Part shown: positions 7,791-13,914 of the stretch, piece by piece
Numbering within the stretch: position 1 is the first letter of the stretch
How the letters are laid out: each line of letters opens with the position of its first letter
Source of the DNA: an uncultured Rhodobacter sp.
GTDB lineage: Bacteria; Pseudomonadota; Alphaproteobacteria; Rhodobacterales; Rhodobacteraceae
Direction of reading: 5' to 3'
DNA length: 13,914 nt
Assembly (NCBI GenBank): GCA_937901435.1
Contig: CALGTJ010000127.1
Coordinates: 1 to 13,914 of the forward strand
Translations under genes and position numbers: made by a program
Notes under the pieces: model-generated
Told to the model about the DNA's origin: nothing
Databases searched by the model: none
What the model saw: only the letters and a program-made list of their open reading frames with translations

Positions 7791-9024
7791 GAGTGGTCTC
7801 TTTGGACCGCATCATCAGCCAGGCCAATGACAGACCGGCCAGCAGCAGGAAGGGGATCATCGCATAGTTGACTGCGGTCCAGCCCTCTTGCGCCGAGCCA
7901 CCAGAGCAGTTCATCAGCCCGCCCGAGGCCAGCGAGGCGATTGTGACGCAGCCAAAGACGATCATGTCGTTCATCCCCTGCACACGGCCACGCTCTTCGG
8001 GGGCATGCGCCCCGGCGAGCATGGCGGTCGCGCCGATAAAGCCAAAGTTCCAGCCGATTCCCAGCAGGAACAATGCGATAAAGAAGGTCGGCAGTTCGAC
8101 ACCAGATAGACCCACAGCCCCGGCACTGCCAAGGATGATCAGGCCGAGGGCGACGATTTTCTCGACGCCAAACCGGGCAATCAGATGGCCGGTGAAAAAG
8201 CTGGGGATGAACATGGCAAGCACGTGGACCGACACGATATCGGCCGCATTGTTCTGGGTAAACCCACAGCCCACAACCGCCAGAGGCGTCGAGGTCATCA
8301 TCAGGTTCATAAGGGCATAAGACACCATGGCGCAGATGATCGACACGGCGATGCGCGGCGTGGCCAGCAGTTCCAGCCGGGTGCGCCCACGGGGGGAATC
8401 TGCCGAAGGCACAGGGGGTTTGGGAATGTCCAGCAACAGGAACAGGCTGACCCCGATGACGTTCAGCGCGATCACCGCCAGATAGGTGCCCATGAATGGC
8501 ACGACCAGCGCGGTCGACGTCAATTTGACCAACTGCGGCCCCAAAACAGCCGCCACAAGCCCGCCCGCCATCACATAGGAAATCGCCTTTGGCCGATACT
8601 CGGCAGAAGCTGTGTCAGCGGCGGCAAAGCGGTAAAAGCCCTGCGCCGACATATAGATCCCTGTGAACAGCGAGCCGATCAGGAAAATCGGAAAGCTTTG
8701 CAACAGCAGCCCATAAGCGCCGATGGCCCCGCCAATGGCCCCGCCAGCCGCCCCGATGGCAAATCCGACAGGGCGCCCGTACCGCTGCATGATCGCAGAC
8801 ATGGGCGTTGCGGTCAGCATGGATCCCAGCACGATCAGCGAGATCGGCAAGGTGGCAAAACAGACATTTGAGGCCAGCGACTGCCCCGCAAGCCCGCCCA
8901 GCGTAAAGATCATCGGCATCTGCGCGCCCATAAAGGCCTGCGCCATGACCAGAACATAAACGTTCCGTCGCGCACGTGCCTCTTCGGCAGCGGTCTGTTC
9001 GGGGGGGAGGGCTGTCTGTGTCAT
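7783..9024 (-). CDS. MFS transporter, substrate unknown
   Basis: A 413-residue integral membrane protein of the major facilitator superfamily. About 12 hydrophobic segments are visible, in two halves split by the polar loop PKPPVPSADSPRGRTRLE near the middle. The loop after the second helix carries a motif A-like QRYGRPVGF, and the second half repeats it as ARFGVEKIV. A Gly/Ala-rich helix, AIGAAGGAIGGAIGAYG, follows the first. The start was set at ATG 9024 (MTQTALPPEQ): a longer frame to 9198 would run 136 bp into cobB and adds a polar, low-quality N-terminus. A ribosome site AGGAG (9037-9041) lies 12 nt upstream, rather far. The gene follows cobB by 38 bp in the same direction, so it is probably co-transcribed with cobA-cobB. 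A corrinoid-related cargo is possible, but nothing in the protein shows it. Confidence 0.88.
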   Translation of the reverse strand: MTQTALPPEQTAAEEARARRNVYVLVMAQAFMGAQMPMIFTLGGLAGQSLASNVCFATLPISLIVLGSMLTATPMSAIMQRYGRPVGFAIGAAGGAIGGAIGAYGLLLQSFPIFLIGSLFTGIYMSAQGFYRFAAADTASAEYRPKAISYVMAGGLVAAVLGPQLVKLTSTALVVPFMGTYLAVIALNVIGVSLFLLLDIPKPPVPSADSPRGRTRLELLATPRIAVSIICAMVSYALMNLMMTSTPLAVVGCGFTQNNAADIVSVHVLAMFIPSFFTGHLIARFGVEKIVALGLIILGSAGAVGLSGVELPTFFIALFLLGIGWNFGFIGATAMLAGAHAPEERGRVQGMNDMIVFGCVTIASLASGGLMNCSGGSAQEGWTAVNYAMIPFLLLAGLSLAWLMMRSKETTPA

Positions 9025-9062
9025 AGAATAGGCATACTCCTGCGCCCGAGCCTTGAAAAGAC

Positions 9063-10364
9063 TCAAATCGCCGGATTTATGACATGCGCGAAGGACCCAC
9101 AGACTCGCGCTGCACGCAGTCCCATGGGGGCCAGATCGGTGCCTTCGGCATCTTTCGCCTGATAAAGCGGCGCGCCCTCGGCGTGAACCGTGGTGCAATA
9201 GTGAAACTCGTGGCCTTTTTGCGCCTCTGTAAAGGGCCCCCCCAGAGGCGTTAGGTCGCGGTAGCCAAGGTGCAGTTTGCGGCTGGCAAAGCTTGTGTGC
9301 AGATGCAGCAGGCCCGCCATGGCATGTGTGACACCCGCAGCATCGGTCAGCGCCTCACCCAGCACCATATAGCCGCCGCACTCGCCGTAGATATCGGTCG
9401 TTTTGGCCGCGTCACGCAAACCTTGCAGAAAGGTCTGGTTGGCACTGAGTTGCGCGGCGTAAAGCTCTGGATAGCCGCCGGGCAGAAAGATCAGATCGGC
9501 CTTGGGCACCGGGTCATCCGCGAGGGGCGAAAAAGGCGTGATCTCTGCCCCGGCGCGGTGCCAGTCGTCCAGCATATGTGGGTAGGCAAAGGCAAAAGCG
9601 GCGTCCCGCGCGACGGCGATCCGTTGCGCAGGTGGCTGGACAGGCGGCTGGACAGGCGGCGGGGATGTGTGTCCCGCGGAAGGGGGCAAACGCGGGGGCA
9701 AAGGCGCGGCGAGAGCGATCAGACGATCCAGGTCGACGGCCTGTTCGACGATTTCGGCGGCAGTGTCGAGGAAAGCGTCAAGATCGGGCCGTTCCTGCGC
9801 CTGTATCAGACCAAGATGGCGCGAGGGGTGGCGCAACTTTGTTTGACGCGGCACAGCGCCCAGCACGGGCAGATCGGTCGAGGCCAAAGCCCGGCGCAGC
9901 ATCGTTTCATGCCGGGGGCTGCCCACATTGTTGAGGATCACGCCAGCGACCCGGACCTCTGGATCATGACGCGCAAACCCGGCGGCAATTGGCGCGACGG
10001 ATTGTGCCATGCGGCCCGTGTCGATGATCAGAATAACAGGCAGGGCGAGTATCCGTGCAAGATCCGCACTAGAGCCTTTGCCATCGGGCGGCGCGCCGTC
10101 GAACAGACCCATGGCCCCCTCTATCAGCAGCAGGTCGTCGGTGCAGGCGAGGCTGCGCAGTCGATCCGGGGGCATGGCCCAGGCGTCAAGGTTCAGGCAG
10201 GGCGCGTGACAGGCGGCCTCGTGAAAGCGCGGATCAATGTAATCGGGGCCGGATTTGGCCCCTTTGACCGACGTCCCGCGCCGATACAGCGCGCGCAGCA
10301 GGCCAAGGGTGATGGTGGTCTTGCCGCTGCCCGAACTCGGCGCAGAGAGGATCAGGCCGGGCAT
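9063..10364 (-). CDS. cobB: Cobyrinic/hydrogenobyrinic acid a,c-diamide synthase
   Basis: Uses ATP and glutamine to amidate the a and c carboxylates of the corrin ring in cobalamin synthesis. With start ATG 10364 it is 433 residues, normal for CobB/CbiA. The N-terminal dethiobiotin-synthetase-like domain has the P-loop SAPSSGSGKTT (7-17), then KSGPDYIDPRFHE and EGAMGLFDG. The C-terminal class I glutamine amidotransferase has the nucleophile Cys329 in YGECGGYM and the His388 partner in GHEFHYC. Between the domains is a proline-rich linker made partly by a 12-bp tandem duplication. A further in-frame ATG at 10376 (MGDPMPG) is an alternative start; a TTG at 10421 is unlikely. It lies 81 bp after cobA and just upstream of the MFS gene. 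Confidence 0.96.
   Translation of the reverse strand: MPGLILSAPSSGSGKTTITLGLLRALYRRGTSVKGAKSGPDYIDPRFHEAACHAPCLNLDAWAMPPDRLRSLACTDDLLLIEGAMGLFDGAPPDGKGSSADLARILALPVILIIDTGRMAQSVAPIAAGFARHDPEVRVAGVILNNVGSPRHETMLRRALASTDLPVLGAVPRQTKLRHPSRHLGLIQAQERPDLDAFLDTAAEIVEQAVDLDRLIALAAPLPPRLPPSAGHTSPPPVQPPVQPPAQRIAVARDAAFAFAYPHMLDDWHRAGAEITPFSPLADDPVPKADLIFLPGGYPELYAAQLSANQTFLQGLRDAAKTTDIYGECGGYMVLGEALTDAAGVTHAMAGLLHLHTSFASRKLHLGYRDLTPLGGPFTEAQKGHEFHYCTTVHAEGAPLYQAKDAEGTDLAPMGLRAARVCGSFAHVINPAI
9634..9657. repeat. 12-bp tandem duplication in the cobB linker
   Basis: GGCTGGACAGGC occurs twice back to back (9634-9645 and 9646-9657). It adds an extra four-residue unit (VQPP) to the proline-rich interdomain linker of CobB without breaking the frame. 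Such linkers tolerate length change. Confidence 0.8.
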
Positions 10365-10374
10365 TGGATCACCC

Positions 10375-10398
10375 ATCCGAATTTTCGTCCAAAATTCA
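10375..10398. repeat. AT-rich palindromic element, copy 2 (cobB leader)
   Basis: GAATTTT (10379-10385) and AAAATTC (10391-10397) form a 7-bp inverted repeat around CGTCC. The element shares ATCCGAATTTTCG and AAAATTCA with the copy at 7236-7258, differing only at the centre (TCC in place of CG). It sits directly upstream of the cobB start codons, so on the cobB transcript it would form a stem-loop beside the ribosome binding region. It might therefore affect cobB translation. Confidence 0.6.
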
Positions 10399-10436
10399 GT
10401 TTCTTCAAGGTCAGGCCCCAAAGTCTGGCGCTCTGT

Positions 10437-10442
10437 ATTATA
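10437..10442 (-). promoter_or_regulatory. Isolated TATAAT before cobB, possible internal promoter
   Basis: On the minus strand a perfect -10 hexamer TATAAT lies 4 bp after the cobA stop. The region 17-18 bp upstream (GC-rich cobA coding sequence) has no -35 match. If used, it would start a cobB transcript near 10430 with a leader of about 65 nt containing the palindromic element. Weak evidence. Confidence 0.22.
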
Positions 10443-10445
10443 GGC

Positions 10446-11297
10446 CTACGCACTCTCGGCCGGGCGGCCGCGCCCCAGTGGGTCAAGATCGCGCGGTGGG
10501 TTGCCTTTGGCCATGTCCTGCCAATCCAGCGTCTGGCGCATCAGCACAGAGCGACCGATGCAGATGATCGCGGGCGGCTCAAGATCGGCGGCAGCGATAT
10601 CGGCCTCGATGGTGCCAAGTGTGGTTTCCAGCACATGCTGCTGTGCGGTGGTCGCCGTGGTGACAACGGCACAGGGTTCCTGCGCCGAGCGTCCGGCTGC
10701 CCGCAATTCAGAGGCGATATGGGCGATATGCTTCATCCCCATGTAAATCACGATAACCTGGGAACCTTTTGAAATCGCTTGCCAATCCAGCGAAGAGGGG
10801 GTGCTGCCAGATTGGTCATGCCCGGTCACGAAAGTCACCGATTGGTTCACGTCGCGATGGGTCACGGGGATGCCCGCATAGGCCAGACCGCCAATGCCTG
10901 CGCTGATGCCGGGAATGATGCGGATCGGGACGCCGTGCTGCACCAATGTCTGCGCCTCTTCGCCGCCACGCCCAAAGACAAATGGATCGCCGCCCTTCAG
11001 CCGCAGCACGCGCTTGCCCGCTTTTGCCAGCTCCACCAGCCGCAGCGAAATATCGCGCTGCTTGGCGCTGGGTTTGCCGCCGCGTTTGCCCGCGTAGATA
11101 GGGTCGGCTTGCGGGGCCCAGTCGAGGATTTCGGTCTGCACCAGCGCGTCATAGACAATCACATCCGCCTGCCGCAGCGCATTCAGCGCGTGCAGGGTCA
11201 GCAGGCCCGGATCGCCGGGGCCGGCACCACACAGCCAGACCCAGCCGGGTTCCAGCGTGGGCCATTGCATCTGTGGAAGATCAGGCGAGTCGGTCAT
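10446..11297 (-). CDS. cobA: Uroporphyrinogen-III C-methyltransferase (SUMT)
   Basis: Transfers two methyl groups from SAM to uroporphyrinogen III at C2 and C7 to give precorrin-2, the branch point to cobalamin and sirohaem. It is 283 residues, as expected for a stand-alone SUMT without a CysG-type dehydrogenase domain. Family signatures are GAGPGDPG (24-31), YDALV (49-53), AGKRGGKPS (69-77), the long motif RLKGGDPFVFGRGGEE (99-114), and further on GIPVTHRDVNQSVTFVTGHD. The start is ATG 11297, with an AAGAG-type site just upstream; a longer open frame reaching 11765 would overlap cbiD and is rejected. It is divergent from cbiD across 97 bp and is followed by cobB. Confidence 0.97.
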   Translation of the reverse strand: MTDSPDLPQMQWPTLEPGWVWLCGAGPGDPGLLTLHALNALRQADVIVYDALVQTEILDWAPQADPIYAGKRGGKPSAKQRDISLRLVELAKAGKRVLRLKGGDPFVFGRGGEEAQTLVQHGVPIRIIPGISAGIGGLAYAGIPVTHRDVNQSVTFVTGHDQSGSTPSSLDWQAISKGSQVIVIYMGMKHIAHIASELRAAGRSAQEPCAVVTTATTAQQHVLETTLGTIEADIAAADLEPPAIICIGRSVLMRQTLDWQDMAKGNPPRDLDPLGRGRPAESA

Positions 11298-11323
11298 CTG
11301 TCTCTTATGCCCGGTTGCCGCGC

Positions 11324-11343
11324 TGCGGAAAAGTGCGGAAACG
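11324..11343. promoter_or_regulatory. 10-bp-period tandem repeat in the cobA/cbiD divergent region
   Basis: TGCGGAA occurs at 11324-11330 and again at 11334-11340, exactly one DNA turn apart. It lies 27-46 bp upstream of the cobA start. Relative to the predicted cbiD transcription start near 11395 it lies at about -71 to -52. Such placement suits a regulator touching both promoters. No known operator is recognised. Confidence 0.35.
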
Positions 11344-11358
11344 ACGTGGTTTAGGCGA

Positions 11359-11387
11359 TTGGCGGCGCGGTCAAGCGCGCCTATAGT
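11359..11387 (+). promoter_or_regulatory. Candidate sigma70-type promoter for cbiD
   Basis: TTGGCG (11359-11364, 4 of 6 to TTGACA) and TATAGT (11382-11387, 5 of 6 to TATAAT) are separated by exactly 17 bp. Transcription would begin about 7 bp after the -10, at or next to ATG 11395. No clear ribosome site precedes that ATG, which agrees with a leaderless or nearly leaderless message. Confidence 0.5.
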
Positions 11388-11394
11388 CCGGGCA

Positions 11395-12453
11395 ATGGAT
11401 GACACGACACGCCGCACACCAACAGCAGAACTGCGCCGGGGCTGGACCACGGGGGCCTGCGCGACGGCTGCCACCAAGGCGGCGCTGATGCGGCTTTGGG
11501 GCGGGTTGTTTCCGGGGGACGTGACGATCACCCTGCCGCGCGGCGAGACGCCGGTGTTTGCCGTGGCGCAGTGCGACGCGGGCGAGGGCTGGGCCGAGGT
11601 GGGCATCACCAAAGACGCGGGCGATGATCCGGATGTCACCCATGGCGCGCTGATCGTGGTGCGGGTGCGTGCGTCAGAGGGTGGCGTGGTGTTCCGCGCG
11701 GGCGAGGGCGTGGGCACAGTGACCATGCCGGGCCTGCCGATCCCTGCAGGCCAGCCTGCGATCAACCCGGTGCCGCGTCAGATGATGGGGCAGGTGGTTG
11801 CAGAAATGGCGCAGCTTTACGGACAGCGCCCGGATATAGAAATAGAGGTCTCTGTGCCCGGCGGACGCGCGCTTGCTCTCAAGACGTGGAACCCCCGGTT
11901 GGGCATTGAGGGGGGCTTGTCGATCCTTGGCACCACTGGAATTGTACGACCGTTCAGTTGTGCGGCGTGGATCGCCTCGATCCATCGCGGCATCGATGTG
12001 GCGCGCGCCAATGGGATGTCCCATGTGGCGGGCTGCACCGGGGCGACCAGTGAGGCGAGCGTGCAGCGCCTGTACGCATTGCCGGACCCCGCGATGCTGG
12101 ACATGGGCGATTTCGCGGGCGGCTTGCTGAAATACCTGCGCAAGCACCCGGTGCCGCGTTTGACCATCGGAGGGGGCATTGGCAAGCTGGTAAAGCTGTC
12201 GCAGGGCGCGCTGGATCTGCATTCCGGACGCAGTCAGGTGGATTTTGCGCGGCTTGCTGAACGGATGAAGGTGCCGGAACTGGCGGGGATGAACACCGCG
12301 CTACAATGCCTCGAACATATCGGCGCGCCTCTGGCGCAGGCCGTGGCACAAGGGGCAAAAGAGGTGGTAGAGCAACAGCTTAGAGACACAAAGGTTGCCG
12401 TGGATGTGGTGGTGATCGACCGCGCCGGGACTATTGTGGCGCGCTGTCCATGA
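11395..12453 (+). CDS. cbiD: Cobalt-precorrin-5B C1-methyltransferase CbiD
   Basis: Methylates C1 of the ring-contracted corrin intermediate with SAM, the step done by CobF in the classical aerobic route. The 352-residue product has the family hallmarks: LRRGWTTGACATAA (13-26), DAGDDPDVTHG, GVGTVTMPGLPIPAGQPAINPVPR, LGIEGGLSILGTTGIVRPFS and the C-terminal GGGIGKLVKLSQGALDLHS. ATG 11395 was chosen because the family starts shortly before the RxGWTTG motif. The longer frame to 11257 would overlap cobA by 41 bp and adds an unrelated leader. The ATGA at the end overlaps cobK by 4 bp. Finding CbiD beside aerobic-style CobA, CobB and CobK names reflects shared families rather than proof of an oxygen-independent pathway. 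Confidence 0.96.
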   Translation: MDDTTRRTPTAELRRGWTTGACATAATKAALMRLWGGLFPGDVTITLPRGETPVFAVAQCDAGEGWAEVGITKDAGDDPDVTHGALIVVRVRASEGGVVFRAGEGVGTVTMPGLPIPAGQPAINPVPRQMMGQVVAEMAQLYGQRPDIEIEVSVPGGRALALKTWNPRLGIEGGLSILGTTGIVRPFSCAAWIASIHRGIDVARANGMSHVAGCTGATSEASVQRLYALPDPAMLDMGDFAGGLLKYLRKHPVPRLTIGGGIGKLVKLSQGALDLHSGRSQVDFARLAERMKVPELAGMNTALQCLEHIGAPLAQAVAQGAKEVVEQQLRDTKVAVDVVVIDRAGTIVARCP

Positions 12454-13178
12454 CGCTGCTGTTGCTGGCGGGCACGGGCGAGGCGCGCCTGATCGCGTCT
12501 GATCTGGCCGCGCGCGGGGTGCGGGCTGTGGCCTCTCTGGCGGGCGCGACCCGGCAGCCTGCGACACTGGCCCTGCCGACGCGCAGCGGGGGATTTGGCG
12601 GGCGTCAGGGGTTTGTCGACTATCTGCAGGCCGATCACATCACGGCTGTTCTGGACGCCACCCACCCGTTTGCCGTGCGCATTTCCCATCGCACGGCAGA
12701 GGTTTGCGCCGAATTGGGCCTGCCATACAGGCAATTCCTGCGCCCGGAATGGCAGCCGCAAGAGGGTGACCGCTGGACCTTTCTGGACCGCGAGGCGCAG
12801 GCGGCTGATCATATCGCACAGCGCGCGACGGTGTTTCTGGCGACGGGGCTGCAGAACCTGACGGACTTCGCCAATCTGACAGGCCGCCGCGTGATCTGTC
12901 GCAGGATTGATCAACCACGCAATCCGTTTCCTTTCGCGAATGGCGACTACCTTGTGGGCAAGCCGCCTTTTAGCGTCGCAGATGAAATTGCTCTGTTTCG
13001 ACAGCTTGGGGTGGATTGGCTGGTGGTCAAGAACTCTGGCGGGGCGGCGAGCCGATCGAAACTGGACGCGGCGCGCGCCTTGGGACTCCGCGTGGCGCTG
13101 ATCCGCAGACCCGCCCAGCCAGAGGGGCAAAAGGTGACCACCGTGGCCGAGGCGCTGGACTGGGTGGCACAGCTATGA
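12450..13178 (+). CDS. cobK: Precorrin-6A (or cobalt-precorrin-6A) reductase
   Basis: Uses NADPH to reduce a double bond of the corrin macrocycle in precorrin-6A, giving precorrin-6B. It is 242 residues, typical for CobK/CbiJ. Family motifs are LLLAGTGEAR near the N-terminus (4-13), DATHPFA (69-75) preceded by DYLQADHITAVL, the PYRQFLRPEW stretch, FLATGLQNLTDF, and the C-terminal VVKNSGG (192-198) with KLDAARALGL. Both start and stop overlap neighbours by ATGA (cbiD upstream, alkA-like gene downstream), so translation is coupled in a compact operon. Whether the metal-free or the cobalt form is the substrate cannot be told from this sequence. Confidence 0.95.
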   Translation: MTLLLLAGTGEARLIASDLAARGVRAVASLAGATRQPATLALPTRSGGFGGRQGFVDYLQADHITAVLDATHPFAVRISHRTAEVCAELGLPYRQFLRPEWQPQEGDRWTFLDREAQAADHIAQRATVFLATGLQNLTDFANLTGRRVICRRIDQPRNPFPFANGDYLVGKPPFSVADEIALFRQLGVDWLVVKNSGGAASRSKLDAARALGLRVALIRRPAQPEGQKVTTVAEALDWVAQL

Positions 13179-13807
13179 CCGTCGGGCGGATCATCATCGG
13201 GGACGCCTGCGTGGCCGAGGGCGCGGCGTGGCTGGCGCAGCATGACCCGCGGTTCGCGCAGGCGTTGCAGCGGACCGGACCGCTGCCCCTGCGTCTGCGC
13301 GATGACGGGTTTCGCGAACTCTTGAGCGCGATCATCAGCCAGCAGGTCAGCGTCGCCTCTGCGGCGGCAATCTGGCAGCGGATGGTCGATGCGGACCTGA
13401 CCGACGCCGCCAGCATCCGCGCCGCGTCAGAGGACGACCTGAAAGCGGCGGGGCTGAGCCGTCCGAAAATGCGCTATGCCCGCGCGCTGGCAGAGGCAGA
13501 GATCGAATATGACGCCCTGCGCGCCATGCCCGATGCGCAGGTCATTGCAGTGCTGCTCAAAGTGCCTGGAATCGGGCCTTGGACGGCTGAAATCTATGCG
13601 ATGTTTTCGCTTGGGCGGGCGGATGTGTTTCCGCCGGGTGATCTGGCCTTGCAGGAATCCGCGCGCGTCTTGTTCAATCTGGAGGCACGCCCCAGCGAAA
13701 AGGCGTTTCGGGTGATGTCGCAGGCGTGGTCGCCTTGGCGGGCGGTTGCGGCACGGCTGCTCTGGGCGTATTACCGGGTGGCAAAAGACAGGGAAGGCAT
13801 AAGATGA
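13175..13807 (+). CDS. AlkA-like DNA-3-methyladenine glycosylase (HhH-GPD)
   Basis: Base-excision repair enzyme that removes alkylated purines from DNA. The 210-residue protein has the helix-hairpin-helix LKVPGIGPWTA (128-138) and the GPD loop FPPGDLALQ, with Asp156 at the position of the catalytic Asp238 of E. coli AlkA. Upstream, LLSAIISQQVSVASAAAIW is the family's conserved helical region. It is shorter than E. coli AlkA (282), lacking that protein's N-terminal beta domain, as many bacterial MAG-type enzymes do. ATG 13175 overlaps the cobK stop by 4 bp; a longer frame from 13016 lies wholly within cobK and is rejected. Its place in a cobalamin operon is unexpected and probably reflects operon packing rather than function. 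Confidence 0.93.
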   Translation: MTVGRIIIGDACVAEGAAWLAQHDPRFAQALQRTGPLPLRLRDDGFRELLSAIISQQVSVASAAAIWQRMVDADLTDAASIRAASEDDLKAAGLSRPKMRYARALAEAEIEYDALRAMPDAQVIAVLLKVPGIGPWTAEIYAMFSLGRADVFPPGDLALQESARVLFNLEARPSEKAFRVMSQAWSPWRAVAARLLWAYYRVAKDREGIR

Positions 13808-13914
13808 CACGCAGTCTGGACAGCAAGCGACGCGAGGCCCTCAGCGGCAGCACCCATTCGGTTCTGGTGTTTCTGCACGGGTATGGCGCGGATGGGGCCG
13901 ATTTGCTGGGGCTG
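13804..13914 (+). CDS. Carboxylesterase/phospholipase-type alpha/beta hydrolase, 5' part
   Basis: Thirty-seven N-terminal residues are present before the window ends. THSVLVFLHGYGADGADLLG is the oxyanion-hole strand and loop (HGxGADG) of the Abhydrolase_2 carboxylesterase/lysophospholipase family. The GxSxG nucleophile elbow would lie beyond the end. The start ATG 13804 overlaps the glycosylase stop (TGA 13805-13807), continuing the chain of coupled genes. The family hydrolyses short-chain esters or lysophospholipids; the substrate is unknown. Confidence 0.82.
   Translation, partial: MTRSLDSKRREALSGSTHSVLVFLHGYGADGADLLGL

Noticed and set aside
9025..9198. N-terminal extension of the MFS protein to 471 residues
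   Set aside because: It overlaps the cobB 3' end and adds a polar Arg/Ser-rich leader not expected in an MFS protein.
9270..10772. A 500-codon open frame on + opposite cobB and cobA
   Set aside because: It is antisense to two well-recognised genes, crosses their boundary, and has the Arg/Gly/Gln-rich composition typical of a shadow frame in GC-rich DNA.
11298..11394. A cobalamin riboswitch between cobA and cbiD
   Set aside because: The gap is only 97 bp, about half of a usual B12 riboswitch, and no B12-box-like sequence was seen on either strand.
11298..11765. N-terminal extension of cobA to a 439-residue protein
   Set aside because: It would lie antisense across cbiD and lacks family similarity; SUMT begins shortly before GAGPGDPG.
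1..13914. tRNA or rRNA genes, CRISPR arrays, insertion sequences, phage genes or a defence system
   Set aside because: No cloverleaf, regularly spaced repeats, transposase or integrase motifs were seen by reading; the gene content is ordinary metabolism.

Overview
This is a GC-rich, densely coding stretch of bacterial chromosome. The gene families, the high-GC codon use and the NDUFAF6-like and TIGR00977-type citramalate synthase proteins suggest an alphaproteobacterium, most likely Rhodobacterales (Roseobacter-like). That assignment is inference from protein style, not a database match. No mobile element, CRISPR array, tRNA or rRNA was seen.

Layout. (1) Bases 1-955 hold the 3' part of a GMC-family FAD oxidoreductase on the + strand, ending in a hairpin-rich convergent gap. 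(2) Bases 1034-2484 (-) hold a secreted protein of unknown function whose reading frame is broken, or deliberately shifted, at an A6 run. (3) After a 294-bp gene-free leader come cysS (cysteinyl-tRNA synthetase), cimA-type citramalate synthase, a small SAM methyltransferase and a squalene/phytoene-synthase-like protein of the complex I assembly factor type. These lie head to tail on + with gaps of 27, -4 and 31 bp and look like one transcription unit. (4) A VOC-fold protein has its own candidate promoter and converges on an MFS transporter. (5) The rest is a divergent cobalamin locus: cobA, cobB and the MFS gene on -, and cbiD, cobK, an AlkA-like DNA glycosylase and the start of an alpha/beta-hydrolase esterase on +. 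The last four are chained by ATGA stop/start overlaps.

How the genes work together. CobA makes precorrin-2 from uroporphyrinogen III. CbiD performs the C1 methylation and CobK the precorrin-6A reduction. CobB amidates the a and c side chains. The remaining cobalamin genes must lie outside the window. CimA supplies citramalate for isoleucine synthesis by the threonine-independent route.

The least explained signals are a near-identical AT-rich palindrome present twice (in the 3' end of the synthase-like gene and just upstream of cobB), a 10-bp-period tandem repeat between cobA and cbiD, a predicted leaderless cbiD transcript, and the slippery-looking A6 frameshift in the secreted protein. I did not find a clearly new multi-gene system; the window is mostly core metabolism with these local oddities.
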